Source of the DNA: an uncultured Oscillospiraceae bacterium
GTDB lineage: Bacteria > Bacillota > Clostridia > Oscillospirales > Ruminococcaceae
Direction of reading: 5' to 3'
NCBI GenBank assembly: GCA_934438055.1
Contig: CAKSAY010000005.1
Span: 1 to 64,000, forward strand
DNA length: 64,000 nucleotides
Positions within the stretch are counted from its first letter, which is position 1, and each line of letters opens with the position of its first letter. Positions 8,591-15,803 of this stretch are shown here, piece after piece. The notes beneath the pieces are model-generated. The model was given only the letters and a program-made list of their open reading frames with translations. It made no database searches and had not been told where the DNA came from. The translations under genes and the position numbers were made by a program.

Positions 8591-9913
8591 ATGGTGTTGC
8601 TGGAGAGATGTTTTCACTTGCGGGAACATGGTACGAGCGTTACAAAGGAAGCTATGGCTGGATTTACCACGTTTTTAACCGTAGCTTATTTGATTATTGC
8701 AAATCCGGAAGTTTTGTCACAGTCTGGTTTGGATTATCAGGCGACTGTGATTACTACCTGTATTGTTGCAGTAATTGGCACTTTGCTGGTTTCTTTTTTG
8801 AGCAATTTGCCTTATGTTATGGCGCCGAGCATGGGACTGAATACGCTTTTTACTTATACTTTTTGCAAATCTATGGGATATACATGGCAGCAAACTTTGG
8901 TGATTGGATTTTTTGCGGGAATTTTGCTTATTATTACGTCTCTTACGGGATTCAGAACGTTGTTAGAGAGGGCAATTCCCTCTAATTTAAAGCCTGCTAT
9001 TCCGGTGGGAATCGGTTTGTTTATTGCAATGACAGGTTTGCTGAACAGTGGATTTATTGTTCCTGACCAAAACAATGGCTTGCAGCTTGGAAACTTTTTA
9101 GCACCTACTGTGCTTTTGATGATTGTTGGTTTGTGCATTGTCATTGTGCTAACGCTTTGGAATTGTAAAACTGCTTTTTTAATTGGAATTGTTCTCACCA
9201 CAATTTTGGCATTATTTTTTGGTGAGGCGTCCTTGCCTGAAAGTGTTGTTGCAATGCCGACGGCGGTTGGAAACTCGTTTTTGCAGATGGACTTTTTAGG
9301 GGTGTTTTCCGGCATTGACGGATTGGGTGATGCATTTAAACTCGTGCTTGCTGTATTTTCTGTCTTTTTGATTACTTATTTTGATGATGTTGGTCTCATG
9401 ACGAGTTCAATTGATGAAGAACATGCCCTGTGTGGTGAGCGCGTGCATCAGCGTTCAAAGGGTGTTTTTCTTGCAAATGGCATCACCGGATGCGTTAGTT
9501 CTATTTTTGGGAATTCTTCGCCGGCAATTTTAGCGGAATCTAATTCAGGAATCGCACAGGGCGGAAGAACTGGTCTTACAGGCGTGTTTGCGGCATTAGG
9601 ATTTTGTGTGGCTATCTTTTTTTCACCGGTTTTTCAAATCATCCCCTCCTGTGCCACGGCGCCGGTCTTAGTGATTGTAGGTGTCTTAATGGCGCGTAAT
9701 TTGAAAGAAATTCATTTTGAAGAGATGGACGAGGCTATTCCTGCGTTTTTCATTGCTTTTGGCATGCCGTTGACCTATTCTATTACCAATGGCATTGCCT
9801 TGGGTTTTATCTCCTATTGCTTTTGCAAAGCAGTTAAAGGAAAGTTCAGGGAGATTCATCCTATCATGTTGGCTGTTAGCATATTGTTTCTTTTACAGTT
9901 TATTTTTATGTAA
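8591..9913 (+). CDS. NCS2-family purine permease (AzgA/PbuG-like)
   Basis: A 440-residue integral membrane carrier with about 12 hydrophobic segments, resembling adenine/guanine/hypoxanthine permeases of the AzgA branch. Family-typical features are EAMAGFTTFLTVAYLI near the N-terminus, the APSMGLNTLF loop, and FFDD-like ITYFDDVGLM in the middle with the following GNSSPAILAESNSGIAQGG stretch, where purine-binding residues lie in homologues. The frame is open upstream to a TTG, but ATG 8591 preceded by GAAAGGTG is the likely start. The gene sits within 15 bases of the trxA terminator and is probably weakly coupled to trxA. Confidence 0.92.
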   Translation: MVLLERCFHLREHGTSVTKEAMAGFTTFLTVAYLIIANPEVLSQSGLDYQATVITTCIVAVIGTLLVSFLSNLPYVMAPSMGLNTLFTYTFCKSMGYTWQQTLVIGFFAGILLIITSLTGFRTLLERAIPSNLKPAIPVGIGLFIAMTGLLNSGFIVPDQNNGLQLGNFLAPTVLLMIVGLCIVIVLTLWNCKTAFLIGIVLTTILALFFGEASLPESVVAMPTAVGNSFLQMDFLGVFSGIDGLGDAFKLVLAVFSVFLITYFDDVGLMTSSIDEEHALCGERVHQRSKGVFLANGITGCVSSIFGNSSPAILAESNSGIAQGGRTGLTGVFAALGFCVAIFFSPVFQIIPSCATAPVLVIVGVLMARNLKEIHFEEMDEAIPAFFIAFGMPLTYSITNGIALGFISYCFCKAVKGKFREIHPIMLAVSILFLLQFIFM

Positions 9914-10034
9914 TTATCTATTTAAGACATGTTTCCTATGAAGAATAAGATGTTCACACTTGCTGTTTTCGTTCAATCGTTTTATGGAAGTTTGCAACAC
10001 TCTTTATTCAGATATTGTCTATCAGACTACATAA

Positions 10035-10075
10035 GAAAAAAGAAGCTTGTAAACAACTACAAGCTTCTTTTTCTA
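10035..10075 (+). terminator. Terminator of the purine permease gene
   Basis: GAAGCTTGTA (10042-10051) pairs with TACAAGCTTC (10058-10067) and is followed by T's; A's on the left make it workable in both directions. Confidence 0.85.
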
Positions 10076-10411
10076 TAAATGGTTTATTCAGAGAGCTGTT
10101 TGGACTGTTTTTCAATCAGTTACAATGATATAATATATTTTTTAACAGAATGATTGCAAAAACCAATAGGCGCTTAAAAAGAACCCCAGTATTGTTATAC
10201 TGCTAATGAATAGTGCCAAATTTTCCAAGTAAATATCCATAATAGTAAATTTTTACGATGCATATTATGATATGAGGTTTAAAGTGAAGATTTGGATTGA
10301 AAAAAGAAGTGCTCTAGACTAAAGACAGGGAGTTTACATGCCATGCTGCTTTTTAATAGGAATTTTGCTATATTTGCGGTGCACTTTGTGGGTTAAAAGA
10401 AGATTTAAAGT

Positions 10412-10458
10412 AAAAAGAAAACGATTTCTTCGTTTTTTAAAGGAAGAAATCGTATTTT
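10412..10458 (-). terminator. Terminator of the comM-like gene
   Basis: ACGATTTCTTC (10421-10431) pairs with GAAGAAATCGT (10443-10453). The A-rich stretch at 10412-10420 gives the U tract on the minus strand. Confidence 0.8.
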
Positions 10459-10460
10459 TG

Positions 10461-11990
10461 TTATATTACAGACCAATATTTACGATCCAGACTTCTATAT
10501 TGCACGGCCTCTGCTACATGCGCTTCTTGAATAATCGGTTCATTCTCTAAGTCGGCAATGGTTCTCGCCGACTTGAGCAGTCTATCATAAGCGCGAGCAG
10601 AAAGATCTAATTTTAAAAAGGCTGTTTTGAGGGTCTGATTCGCTTCGTTGGTCATCACGCAAAAATGGTGTAAAAGCCCCGGTGGTATATAGGCATTAGA
10701 AGAAATTTTTGTGTTTTTAAAGCGTTCCTGCTGAATCTTTCTGGCGGCAATCACGCGTTCGCGGATTTGAGCGGAGGATTCAGCTTTTTCTTTCTTTGCG
10801 AGCAAATCGTAATCGACAGGATTAACGTCCACATGCAAATCAATTCTATCAAGCAATGGACCGGAAATCTTTGTTAAATAGCTATGCACTTTGCTGGGAG
10901 AACAGATGCATTCTCTGTTTGGATCTCCGTAATGCCCGCATGGACAGGGGTTCATTGCCGCGATTACCGTCGTTGCGCACGGGTAGGTCATCGTTTGCGT
11001 GCCTCTTGTCACCCGGATGCAGCGATCTTCCATAGGCTGACGCAAGACCTCCTTGGCATCACGATGGAATTCCGGAAGCTCATCGAGAAAGAGAACGCCA
11101 TTATGCGCAAGGCTCAACTCGCCCGGCTGGGGTGGATTACCGCCTCCCACGAGTCCACTTGCCGAAATATTATGATGTGGGGCGCGGAACGGGCGATGCG
11201 ATATAATCGGTTGGGAGGAGTTTAACAAACCGGCAATGGAATAGATAGTGCTTGTTTGCTCCAATTCCTGATTTGTCATAGGAGGAAGAATAGAGGGCAT
11301 TCTCTTTGCCAGCATACTTTTTCCGGCGCCGGGAGGACCAATTAGCAAAACATTGTGACCTCCTGCCGCTGCAATTTCCAGAGCGCGCTTGGCAATGAAT
11401 TGCCCTTTCACATCAGCAAAGTCGGGCAGATCTGACGGGAGATTTTTTTTGCGAACAGTTCTTTTCATAGGCTCGAGCACGTTTGAGCCTGCACAATGAT
11501 CTGTTAATTCTTTTACATGTCGAATTCCATACACATGAATGCCGGGCACGGCAGAAGCTTCTTTTGCGTTTTCTAACGGCAGAAAAATATTTTCAAAACC
11601 AAGCTTGTGTGCCTGGATGGCCATTGGCAAAATGCCGTCGCTTCTTCTCAATTCTCCGTTTAAAGATAGTTCTCCGATAAAGACAGAAGATTCCGGCAAG
11701 GAGGCGATTTGTTTGGTTGCCAACAAGATTCCCATAAATAGTGGCAGATCAAACAAAGGCCCTGTCTTTTTAATATTTGCCGGAGCTAGGTTAATTGTTA
11801 CCTTTTTAACTGGAAATTGAAAACCACAGTTTTTTAAAGCAGCCTGAACACGATCACGACTCTCTTTAACAGCGGCGCCTGGCAAACCTACCATTTCAAA
11901 CGAAGTCATGCCTGATGCAATATCCACCTCGATTGAAACCTGATAGGAGCGCATTCCCTCAATTCCCATGCTATGGATTGTACAGAACAT
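10461..11990 (-). CDS. YifB/ComM-family Mg-chelatase-like AAA+ ATPase
   Basis: A 509-residue protein with the three parts of this family: N-terminal ChlI-like (Lon-protease-fold) domain (residues 1-180), AAA+ core with Walker A GPPGAGKS (about 220) and Walker B VLFLDEL (about 300), and C-terminal Mg_chelatase_C domain ending in the YLDRKYW-like tail. In Haemophilus and Vibrio, ComM is a hexameric helicase that drives branch migration during transformation. Most Firmicute homologues are untested. ATG follows AAGGAG. It is monocistronic, with a TTGAAA-N17-TATAAT promoter and its own terminator. Confidence 0.92.
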   Translation of the reverse strand: MFCTIHSMGIEGMRSYQVSIEVDIASGMTSFEMVGLPGAAVKESRDRVQAALKNCGFQFPVKKVTINLAPANIKKTGPLFDLPLFMGILLATKQIASLPESSVFIGELSLNGELRRSDGILPMAIQAHKLGFENIFLPLENAKEASAVPGIHVYGIRHVKELTDHCAGSNVLEPMKRTVRKKNLPSDLPDFADVKGQFIAKRALEIAAAGGHNVLLIGPPGAGKSMLAKRMPSILPPMTNQELEQTSTIYSIAGLLNSSQPIISHRPFRAPHHNISASGLVGGGNPPQPGELSLAHNGVLFLDELPEFHRDAKEVLRQPMEDRCIRVTRGTQTMTYPCATTVIAAMNPCPCGHYGDPNRECICSPSKVHSYLTKISGPLLDRIDLHVDVNPVDYDLLAKKEKAESSAQIRERVIAARKIQQERFKNTKISSNAYIPPGLLHHFCVMTNEANQTLKTAFLKLDLSARAYDRLLKSARTIADLENEPIIQEAHVAEAVQYRSLDRKYWSVI

Positions 11991-12025
11991 AATTTCTCCT
12001 TTTCTTAATGTAATATCATAATTAC

Positions 12026-12054
12026 ATTATATACCAACAATTAACAAATTTCAA
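12026..12054 (-). promoter_or_regulatory. Sigma-A promoter of the comM-like gene
   Basis: Minus strand: TTGAAA (12054-12049), 17-bp spacer, TATAAT (12031-12026), about 35 bases before the start. Confidence 0.7.
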
Positions 12055-12267
12055 TCCATTATGAAAATTCCATTGCTTTTATGGTTTTTTGTTATAAAAT
12101 TTAAGTCTCTCTCGGCAATTTCAACAAAAATTGATTGAATTCATTTGGCTTCATACTTATAAAATACTCTTTTTATTTTCGTTAATTCAAGATGCTCGAT
12201 TAATAGATGCAATGAATCATTCATTCTGTTAAAAAATATTAGAAGTTGCTGCTTTCATAAAAACCAC

Positions 12268-12296
12268 TTGAAATTTGTGTACTCAGGTGATATGAT
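12268..12296 (+). promoter_or_regulatory. Sigma-A promoter of proS
   Basis: TTGAAA (12268-12273), 17-bp spacer, TATGAT (12291-12296), giving a leader of only about 30 bases. That leaves no room for a T-box riboswitch. Confidence 0.65.
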
Positions 12297-12332
12297 TAAA
12301 TAGTAAAAAATGAGTATAAAGGAAGATGGGTT

Positions 12333-14045
12333 ATGCTGTTAAGCCAATTGCTTGGAGAGCGTTATCGTGAAAAGCCCGCAGACGCTAACATTCCCAGTCA
12401 TGTTTTTATGATTAAGGGAGGCTATATGCGTCCTGTTTCGAATGGAAGTTTTACGTTGCTGCCTCCGGCAAAACGGGTTATAAATAAAATTGAAACGATT
12501 ATTCGTGAGGAAATGGACGCAATTGGTGGTCAAGAGGTTTTATTTCCTGTTGTTTTGCCTAGAGAAATTTGGGATCAATCCGGTCGATATGACGCGATTG
12601 GCAACGAGTTGGTTCGCTTTAAAGACAGAACGGGTTCTGATCTTGTTTTGGGTATGACGCATGAGGAAGCCGCTGTTCATTTGGCAAAAAGCGATGCTCG
12701 TTCTTATACAAAATATCCTTTTATGATTTATCAAATTCAAACAAAATTTCGTGATGAACCACGGGCTCGGGGTGGTTTGATTCGTGTTCGTGAATTTACT
12801 ATGAAAGACGCCTACTCCTTTCACACCTCTCAAGAGGACTTGGAAAGATATTATGAGATTTGCCATGCAGCGTATGAGAGAATTTATCAAAGAATGGGTT
12901 TGTCTGAGGTGATTTCTGTACGATCTGACTCCGGCATGATGGGTGGCGCGATTGCAGATGAATTTATGTTGTTGTGTGATGCAGGGGAAGATACGATTAT
13001 TACCTGCTCTCATTGCGATTATCGTGCTAACCTTGAGGTTGCTCATGGCAGCATTAACCGGGTGGAGCGCGAGCCTGTTTCTGTGCAAAAAGTTCACACT
13101 CCCGGCGTGAGCACAATTGAGGAATTAACCAAATTTCTTGGCAAGCCTGCCGATCAGATGATCAAAGCAGCTGTTTTCGCTTTGGAAGACAGTGAACAAA
13201 TTGCCTTGGTGTTTATTCGTGCTGATTTAGAGGTGAATGAGGCCAAATTGCGGAATTTGCTTGGAAATAATATTGTTCCTTTAACCGATAATTTAACAAG
13301 TGGTTTGGTTTTGGGCTTTTGTGGTCCATATGCATTGGCTGCTTCTGAGAATGTTACTGTCTATTACGATGCGTCTTTGAAGAATTGTCACGATATGGTT
13401 GGCGGCGCAAATGAAAAGGATTATCATTACACCGGCCTGTCAGTGGGAAGAGATTTTCAGCCTGCTTCGTTTGTAGATTTGGCTAAAACGAGGGAGGGAG
13501 ATTTATGTGATCAATGCGGTGCGCCTCTAACGCTTCATCGCGGTGTTGAAGTAGGAAACATATTCCAGCTTGGGACGAAATATACTAAGAGCATGGAGAT
13601 GACCTATATTGATTCAGATGGAACTGCAAAACATCCTATTATGGGTTGTTATGGCATTGGCGTGGGCAGATTGGCAGCTTGCATTATTGAGGCACATCAT
13701 GATGAAAATGGTCCGATCTGGCCCTTTGCTGTTGCCCCGTGGCAGATTCATATTTGCACATTGAGCAATAAAAAGCGGGATGTTATGCCTGAGGCGAGGA
13801 AGATTTATGATAGACTTAAGGCTCAGTATGAGGTTTTGTGGGATGATCGTGGTGTAGCTGCTGGTGTGCAGTTTGCAGATGCAGATTTGCTCGGCGCTCC
13901 AATTCGCATTATTGTAAGCGTGAGAAATGTGGATAATAACGAGGTTGAGGTGGTTACAAGAGAAAAGTCGTTTCAACAAAGAGTTTCTATTGATAAAATA
14001 GAAGAAGCTATTTCACAAATCGTACAGATGCTCAAAGAAAAATAA
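12333..14045 (+). CDS. proS: Prolyl-tRNA synthetase (bacterial type)
   Basis: A 570-residue class II synthetase that charges tRNA-Pro. The catalytic core shows motif 2 (TKFRDEPRARGGLIRVREF, about residues 132-150) and motif 3 (GCYGIGVGR, about 435). Between them lies the YbaK-like cis-editing insertion (about residues 245-390) that hydrolyses mischarged Ala-tRNA-Pro, which marks the bacterial rather than the archaeal type. The C-terminal anticodon-binding domain starts near WQIHICTL (about 469). SD AAGGAAG lies upstream. It is transcribed alone; the imperfect hairpin at 14048-14089 may be its terminator. Confidence 0.97.
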   Translation: MLLSQLLGERYREKPADANIPSHVFMIKGGYMRPVSNGSFTLLPPAKRVINKIETIIREEMDAIGGQEVLFPVVLPREIWDQSGRYDAIGNELVRFKDRTGSDLVLGMTHEEAAVHLAKSDARSYTKYPFMIYQIQTKFRDEPRARGGLIRVREFTMKDAYSFHTSQEDLERYYEICHAAYERIYQRMGLSEVISVRSDSGMMGGAIADEFMLLCDAGEDTIITCSHCDYRANLEVAHGSINRVEREPVSVQKVHTPGVSTIEELTKFLGKPADQMIKAAVFALEDSEQIALVFIRADLEVNEAKLRNLLGNNIVPLTDNLTSGLVLGFCGPYALAASENVTVYYDASLKNCHDMVGGANEKDYHYTGLSVGRDFQPASFVDLAKTREGDLCDQCGAPLTLHRGVEVGNIFQLGTKYTKSMEMTYIDSDGTAKHPIMGCYGIGVGRLAACIIEAHHDENGPIWPFAVAPWQIHICTLSNKKRDVMPEARKIYDRLKAQYEVLWDDRGVAAGVQFADADLLGAPIRIIVSVRNVDNNEVEVVTREKSFQQRVSIDKIEEAISQIVQMLKEK

Positions 14046-14047
14046 TG

Positions 14048-14089
14048 CTAAAACGACTCCTGTTTATCTATTTATAGGAGAGCTGTTTT
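14048..14089 (+). terminator. Possible proS terminator
   Basis: AAAAC and CTCCT pair with AGGAG and GTTTT across an internal loop. The U tract is short, so this is a weak candidate. Confidence 0.45.
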
Positions 14090-14164
14090 ATGGTACATAC
14101 AAGGTATTGAGATTTAGATTTTGTCTTTTTAAGACAATCCGGCGTTCTCAAAAGGAGAGCAGAT

Positions 14165-14234
14165 ATGAAATATTTAATCATCTTATCAAGTTATATTGCT
14201 CATTTTAGATGATATATTACATACAAAGAGATAA
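14165..14234 (+). pseudogene. Decayed copy of the 22-residue hydrophobic peptide gene
   Basis: This is nearly the same DNA as the intact peptide genes at 14871 and 15575, but TCA replaces GC in codons 8-9. That one-base insertion shifts the frame so that it reads MKYLIILSSYIAHFR and stops at 14212; the ancestral stop would be 14232-14234. An SD (AAAGGAG) and both downstream hairpins remain. The first peptide gene and its promoter pair are missing from this copy. Confidence 0.75.
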
Positions 14235-14308
14235 CCGTCATATGCGAGATGACGGTTATCCTAATACTTATATTTTTTGAGGTGACCACAAAGGGTTGCC
14301 TCTTTGTA
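14220..14308 (-). ncRNA. Antisense RNA opposite the decayed peptide copy (predicted)
   Basis: Same architecture as at 14925-15012: minus-strand promoter TCGACT-N17-TATCAT (14342-14314), two hairpins, and ends that can pair. The hairpin arm differs (GGTTGCCTC), but pairing with GAGGTGACC is kept through G-U pairs. Confidence 0.4.
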
Positions 14309-14512
14309 TTTTTATGATACCATACTATATGTGAAAAGTCGATGAAAAATTCTAGCTTTTGATATTTGAAAAGAAATAAAAGTTTAGCCGTTGTGAATAG
14401 ACCACGATATGTGTAAAAACATATGCAGAAACATCAACTTGCTTTTTACGAGTTCTATTGGAATAGGCAGATGAATTTTATATCATGTCAATTTGACAGG
14501 TTTTTTGTAGAA

Positions 14513-14541
14513 TTGACATGAAAAGGTAAATAGTATATAAT
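14513..14541 (+). promoter_or_regulatory. Perfect sigma-A promoter, first peptide mRNA (copy 1)
   Basis: TTGACA (14513-14518), 17-bp spacer, TATAAT (14536-14541). The start point should be near 14548, at the left arm of a 16-bp inverted repeat. The -35 lies within a second inverted repeat (CATGTCAATT at 14484-14493 against AATTGACATG at 14511-14520), a possible operator. Confidence 0.85.
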
Positions 14542-14623
14542 GAATAAAGCAGTTAGGACGAAGTCCTTGTAATAGACCTCCCCATCTACACCTTTCATCG
14601 TTGAGGTGGAAGGAGGTGATTAC

Positions 14624-14734
14624 ATGGGACATATGTTTTTAGCCATTTTGTGGAAGTTGTTACATAAAGAAAAAAAGACTATAACTATTCACGTTACAGT
14701 CTCGCATTCTTTTAACAATGGTTACAAGGACTAA
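14624..14734 (+). CDS. Predicted 36-residue toxin-like peptide (copy 1)
   Basis: The peptide starts MGHMFLAILWKLLHKEKK: a short hydrophobic, membrane-active-looking N-terminus, a basic KEKK cluster, then a polar beta-like tail ending in NNGYKD. The SD at 14610-14620 (AAGGAGGTGAT) matches the 16S anti-SD over about 11 bases, unusually strong. The gene lies inside a short transcript bounded by an inverted repeat, with a convergent antisense promoter overlapping its 3' half. I do not recognise the family. A type I toxin is inferred from size, polarity, SD strength and the antisense arrangement. The copy at 15328 is identical. Confidence 0.65.
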   Translation: MGHMFLAILWKLLHKEKKTITIHVTVSHSFNNGYKD

Positions 14735-14753
14735 TGACAATCGTCCTAACTGC
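14670..14753 (-). ncRNA. Predicted antisense RNA to the first peptide mRNA (copy 1)
   Basis: Minus-strand promoter TTGACA (14787-14782), 17-bp spacer, TATAAT (14764-14759) should start RNA near 14753. A terminator hairpin of nine pairs (14701-14693 with 14685-14677) followed by seven U's would end it near 14670, giving about 84 nt. It covers the last third of the peptide gene and its stop codon, as antitoxin RNAs of convergent type I pairs do. Confidence 0.65.
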
Positions 14754-14758
14754 TTTTT

Positions 14759-14787
14759 ATTATATATCAATAGAATCCAAATGTCAA
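14759..14787 (-). promoter_or_regulatory. Perfect antisense sigma-A promoter (copy 1)
   Basis: TTGACA-N17-TATAAT on the minus strand, the mirror image of the sense promoter at 14513-14541 and as close to consensus. Confidence 0.85.
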
Positions 14788-14849
14788 GCAGGGATAAGAT
14801 TTATTCTTTTCTTTGCAAAGAGACGACCACCTATTTGACGGTAATCTTA

Positions 14850-14863
14850 CCCCCGAAAGGGGG
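14850..14863 (+). promoter_or_regulatory. Hairpin that hides the SD of the 22-residue peptide (copy 1)
   Basis: CCCCC-GAAA-GGGGG: the 3' arm is the SD (GGGGGAG) seven bases before ATG 14871. A five-G-C stem closed by a GNRA loop should limit translation. Identical at 15554-15567. Confidence 0.7.
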
Positions 14864-14870
14864 AGTTGAT

Positions 14871-14939
14871 ATGGAATATTTAATCATCTTAGCAGTTATA
14901 TTGCTCATTTTAGATGATATATTACATACAAAGAGATAA
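14871..14939 (+). CDS. Predicted 22-residue hydrophobic peptide (copy 1)
   Basis: A single transmembrane-like stretch with a charged tail (MEYLIILAVILLILDD, then ILHTKR), the size and build of Ibs/Ldr-type membrane toxins. The frame is open upstream to 14718, but that stretch is the 3' part of the upstream gene region read in another frame; the SD and hairpin sit right before ATG 14871. Two hairpins follow the stop. No good sense promoter lies just upstream, so it may be read from the 14513 promoter. An antisense promoter faces it from the right. Function is inferred. Confidence 0.6.
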   Translation: MEYLIILAVILLILDDILHTKR

Positions 14940-15012
14940 CCGTCATATGCAGATGACGGTTATCCTAATATTTATATTTTTTGAGGTGACCGCAAAGGGT
15001 CACCTCTTTGTA
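14925..15012 (-). ncRNA. Predicted antisense RNA to the 22-residue peptide mRNA (copy 1)
   Basis: Minus-strand promoter TCGACT (15046-15041), 17-bp spacer, TATCAT (15023-15018). The RNA would run through two hairpins and its ends are complementary (CTCTTTGTAT 15004-15013 with ATACAAAGAG 14926-14935). It covers the last codons and stop of the peptide gene. The promoter is less perfect than in the rightmost copy. Confidence 0.5.
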
Positions 15013-15017
15013 TTTTT
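14935..15017 (+). terminator. Double hairpin terminator of the peptide cassette (copy 1)
   Basis: First hairpin: GATAACCGTCAT (14935-14946) with ATGACGGTTATC (14953-14964). Second: GAGGTGACC (14983-14991) with GGTCACCTC (14998-15006) followed by TTTGTATTTTT. The second is the better intrinsic terminator; the first can serve the antisense RNA. Confidence 0.7.
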
Positions 15018-15216
15018 ATGATACCATATTATATGTGAAAAGTCGATGAAAAATTCTAGCTTTTGATATTTGAAAAGAAATAAAAGTTTAGCCGTTGTGA
15101 ATAGACCACGATATGTGTAAAAACATATGCAGAAACATCAACTTGCTTTTTACGAGTTCTATTGGAATAGGCAGATGAATTTTATATCATGTCAATTTGA
15201 CAGGTTTTTTGTAGAA

Positions 15217-15245
15217 TTGACATGAAAAGGTAAATAGTATATAAT
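15217..15245 (+). promoter_or_regulatory. Perfect sigma-A promoter, first peptide mRNA (copy 2)
   Basis: Same TTGACA-N17-TATAAT as at 14513, shifted by 704 bp. Confidence 0.85.
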
Positions 15246-15327
15246 GAATAAAGCAGTTAGGACGAAGTCCTTGTAATAGACCTCCCCATCTACACCTTTC
15301 ATCGTTGAGGTGGAAGGAGGTGATTAC

Positions 15328-15438
15328 ATGGGACATATGTTTTTAGCCATTTTGTGGAAGTTGTTACATAAAGAAAAAAAGACTATAACTATTCACGTTA
15401 CAGTCTCGCATTCTTTTAACAATGGTTACAAGGACTAA
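15328..15438 (+). CDS. Predicted 36-residue toxin-like peptide (copy 2)
   Basis: Identical in sequence and signals to the gene at 14624-14734: the same long SD, the same inverted repeat at the transcript ends (15250-15265 and 15445-15460) and the same opposing promoter. Both copies look intact, so dosage is doubled. Confidence 0.65.
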   Translation: MGHMFLAILWKLLHKEKKTITIHVTVSHSFNNGYKD

Positions 15439-15457
15439 TGACAATCGTCCTAACTGC
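15374..15457 (-). ncRNA. Predicted antisense RNA to the first peptide mRNA (copy 2)
   Basis: Second copy of the RNA predicted at 14670-14753, with the same promoter (15491-15463) and terminator hairpin. Being identical, each antisense RNA could act on the mRNA of either copy. Confidence 0.65.
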
Positions 15458-15462
15458 TTTTT

Positions 15463-15491
15463 ATTATATATCAATAGAATCCAAATGTCAA
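15463..15491 (-). promoter_or_regulatory. Perfect antisense sigma-A promoter (copy 2)
   Basis: TTGACA-N17-TATAAT on the minus strand, the 704-bp-shifted copy of 14759-14787. Confidence 0.85.
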
Positions 15492-15574
15492 GCAGGGATA
15501 AGATTTATTCTTTTCTTTGCAAAGAGACGACCACCTATTTGACGGTAATCTTACCCCCGAAAGGGGGAGTTGAT

Positions 15575-15643
15575 ATGGAATATTTAATCATCTTAGCAGT
15601 TATATTGCTCATTTTAGATGATATATTACATACAAAGAGATAA
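15575..15643 (+). CDS. Predicted 22-residue hydrophobic peptide (copy 2)
   Basis: Same 22 residues, SD hairpin and spacing as the copy at 14871-14939. The opposing antisense promoter is better here (TTGACT-N17-TATTAT), and the downstream hairpin arms have changed while keeping their pairing. Confidence 0.6.
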   Translation: MEYLIILAVILLILDDILHTKR

Positions 15644-15717
15644 CCGTCATATGCGAGATGACGGTTATCCTAACTTTTAATATTTGATGGGGTGACCGCA
15701 AAAGGTCGCCTCTTTGT
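15629..15717 (-). ncRNA. Predicted antisense RNA to the 22-residue peptide mRNA (copy 2)
   Basis: Promoter TTGACT (15752-15747), 17-bp spacer, TATTAT (15729-15724). The two hairpins and the complementary ends (15710-15719 with 15630-15639) are kept despite base changes (GGTGACC against GGTCGCC, using a G-U pair). This is the best-supported of the three versions. Confidence 0.55.
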
Positions 15718-15803
15718 ATTTTTATAATACCATAACGAATCGGAAAAGTCAATGAAAATTTGTGCTATGCGCACATTGGACTTGCTTGAGACTTTTATTT
15801 GAA

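Larger units (their letters stand above)
9914..10460. other. Intergenic region with two terminators
   Basis: No gene is supported. It holds the terminator of the purine permease gene and that of the convergent ComM-like gene. An open frame at 10338-10550 overlaps the 3' end of the minus-strand gene and has no homology I recognise. Confidence 0.6.
14546..14756. repeat. 16-bp inverted repeat bounding the first peptide transcript
   Basis: AAAGCAGTTAGGACGA (14546-14561) is the exact reverse complement of 14741-14756. Each arm carries the start point of an outward-facing consensus promoter that reads into the interval. A second inner pair, GTCCTTGTAA (14563-14572) with TTACAAGGAC (14722-14731), would let the sense RNA fold its 5' end onto its 3' end. 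Confidence 0.85.
14341..15748. repeat. Tandem duplication of a 704-bp two-peptide cassette
   Basis: Positions 14341-14950 recur at 15045-15654 with essentially no differences in the stretches compared by eye, a shift of 704 bp. The hairpin/promoter module at the right end of each unit (14926-15046, 15630-15752) is slightly diverged and also exists left of the first unit (14221-14342). The result is two full cassettes plus one older partial copy. The near identity points to recent duplication or ongoing gene conversion. Confidence 0.9.

Noticed and set aside
10338..10550. 70-residue open frame
   Set aside because: Overlaps the terminator and 3' end of the comM-like gene on the other strand; composition is not protein-like.
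11991..12332. T-box riboswitch before proS
   Set aside because: The promoter leaves only about 30 bases of leader, and no T-box core sequence is present.
14718..14939. 73-residue open frame ending in the 22-residue peptide (also at 15422-15643)
   Set aside because: The first 51 codons are the noncoding/antisense-promoter region read through; there is no SD before 14718, whereas an SD with hairpin sits right before ATG 14871.
14341..15748. CRISPR array
   Set aside because: The repeated unit is 704 bp and occurs twice with coding content; there are no short evenly spaced repeats anywhere in the window.
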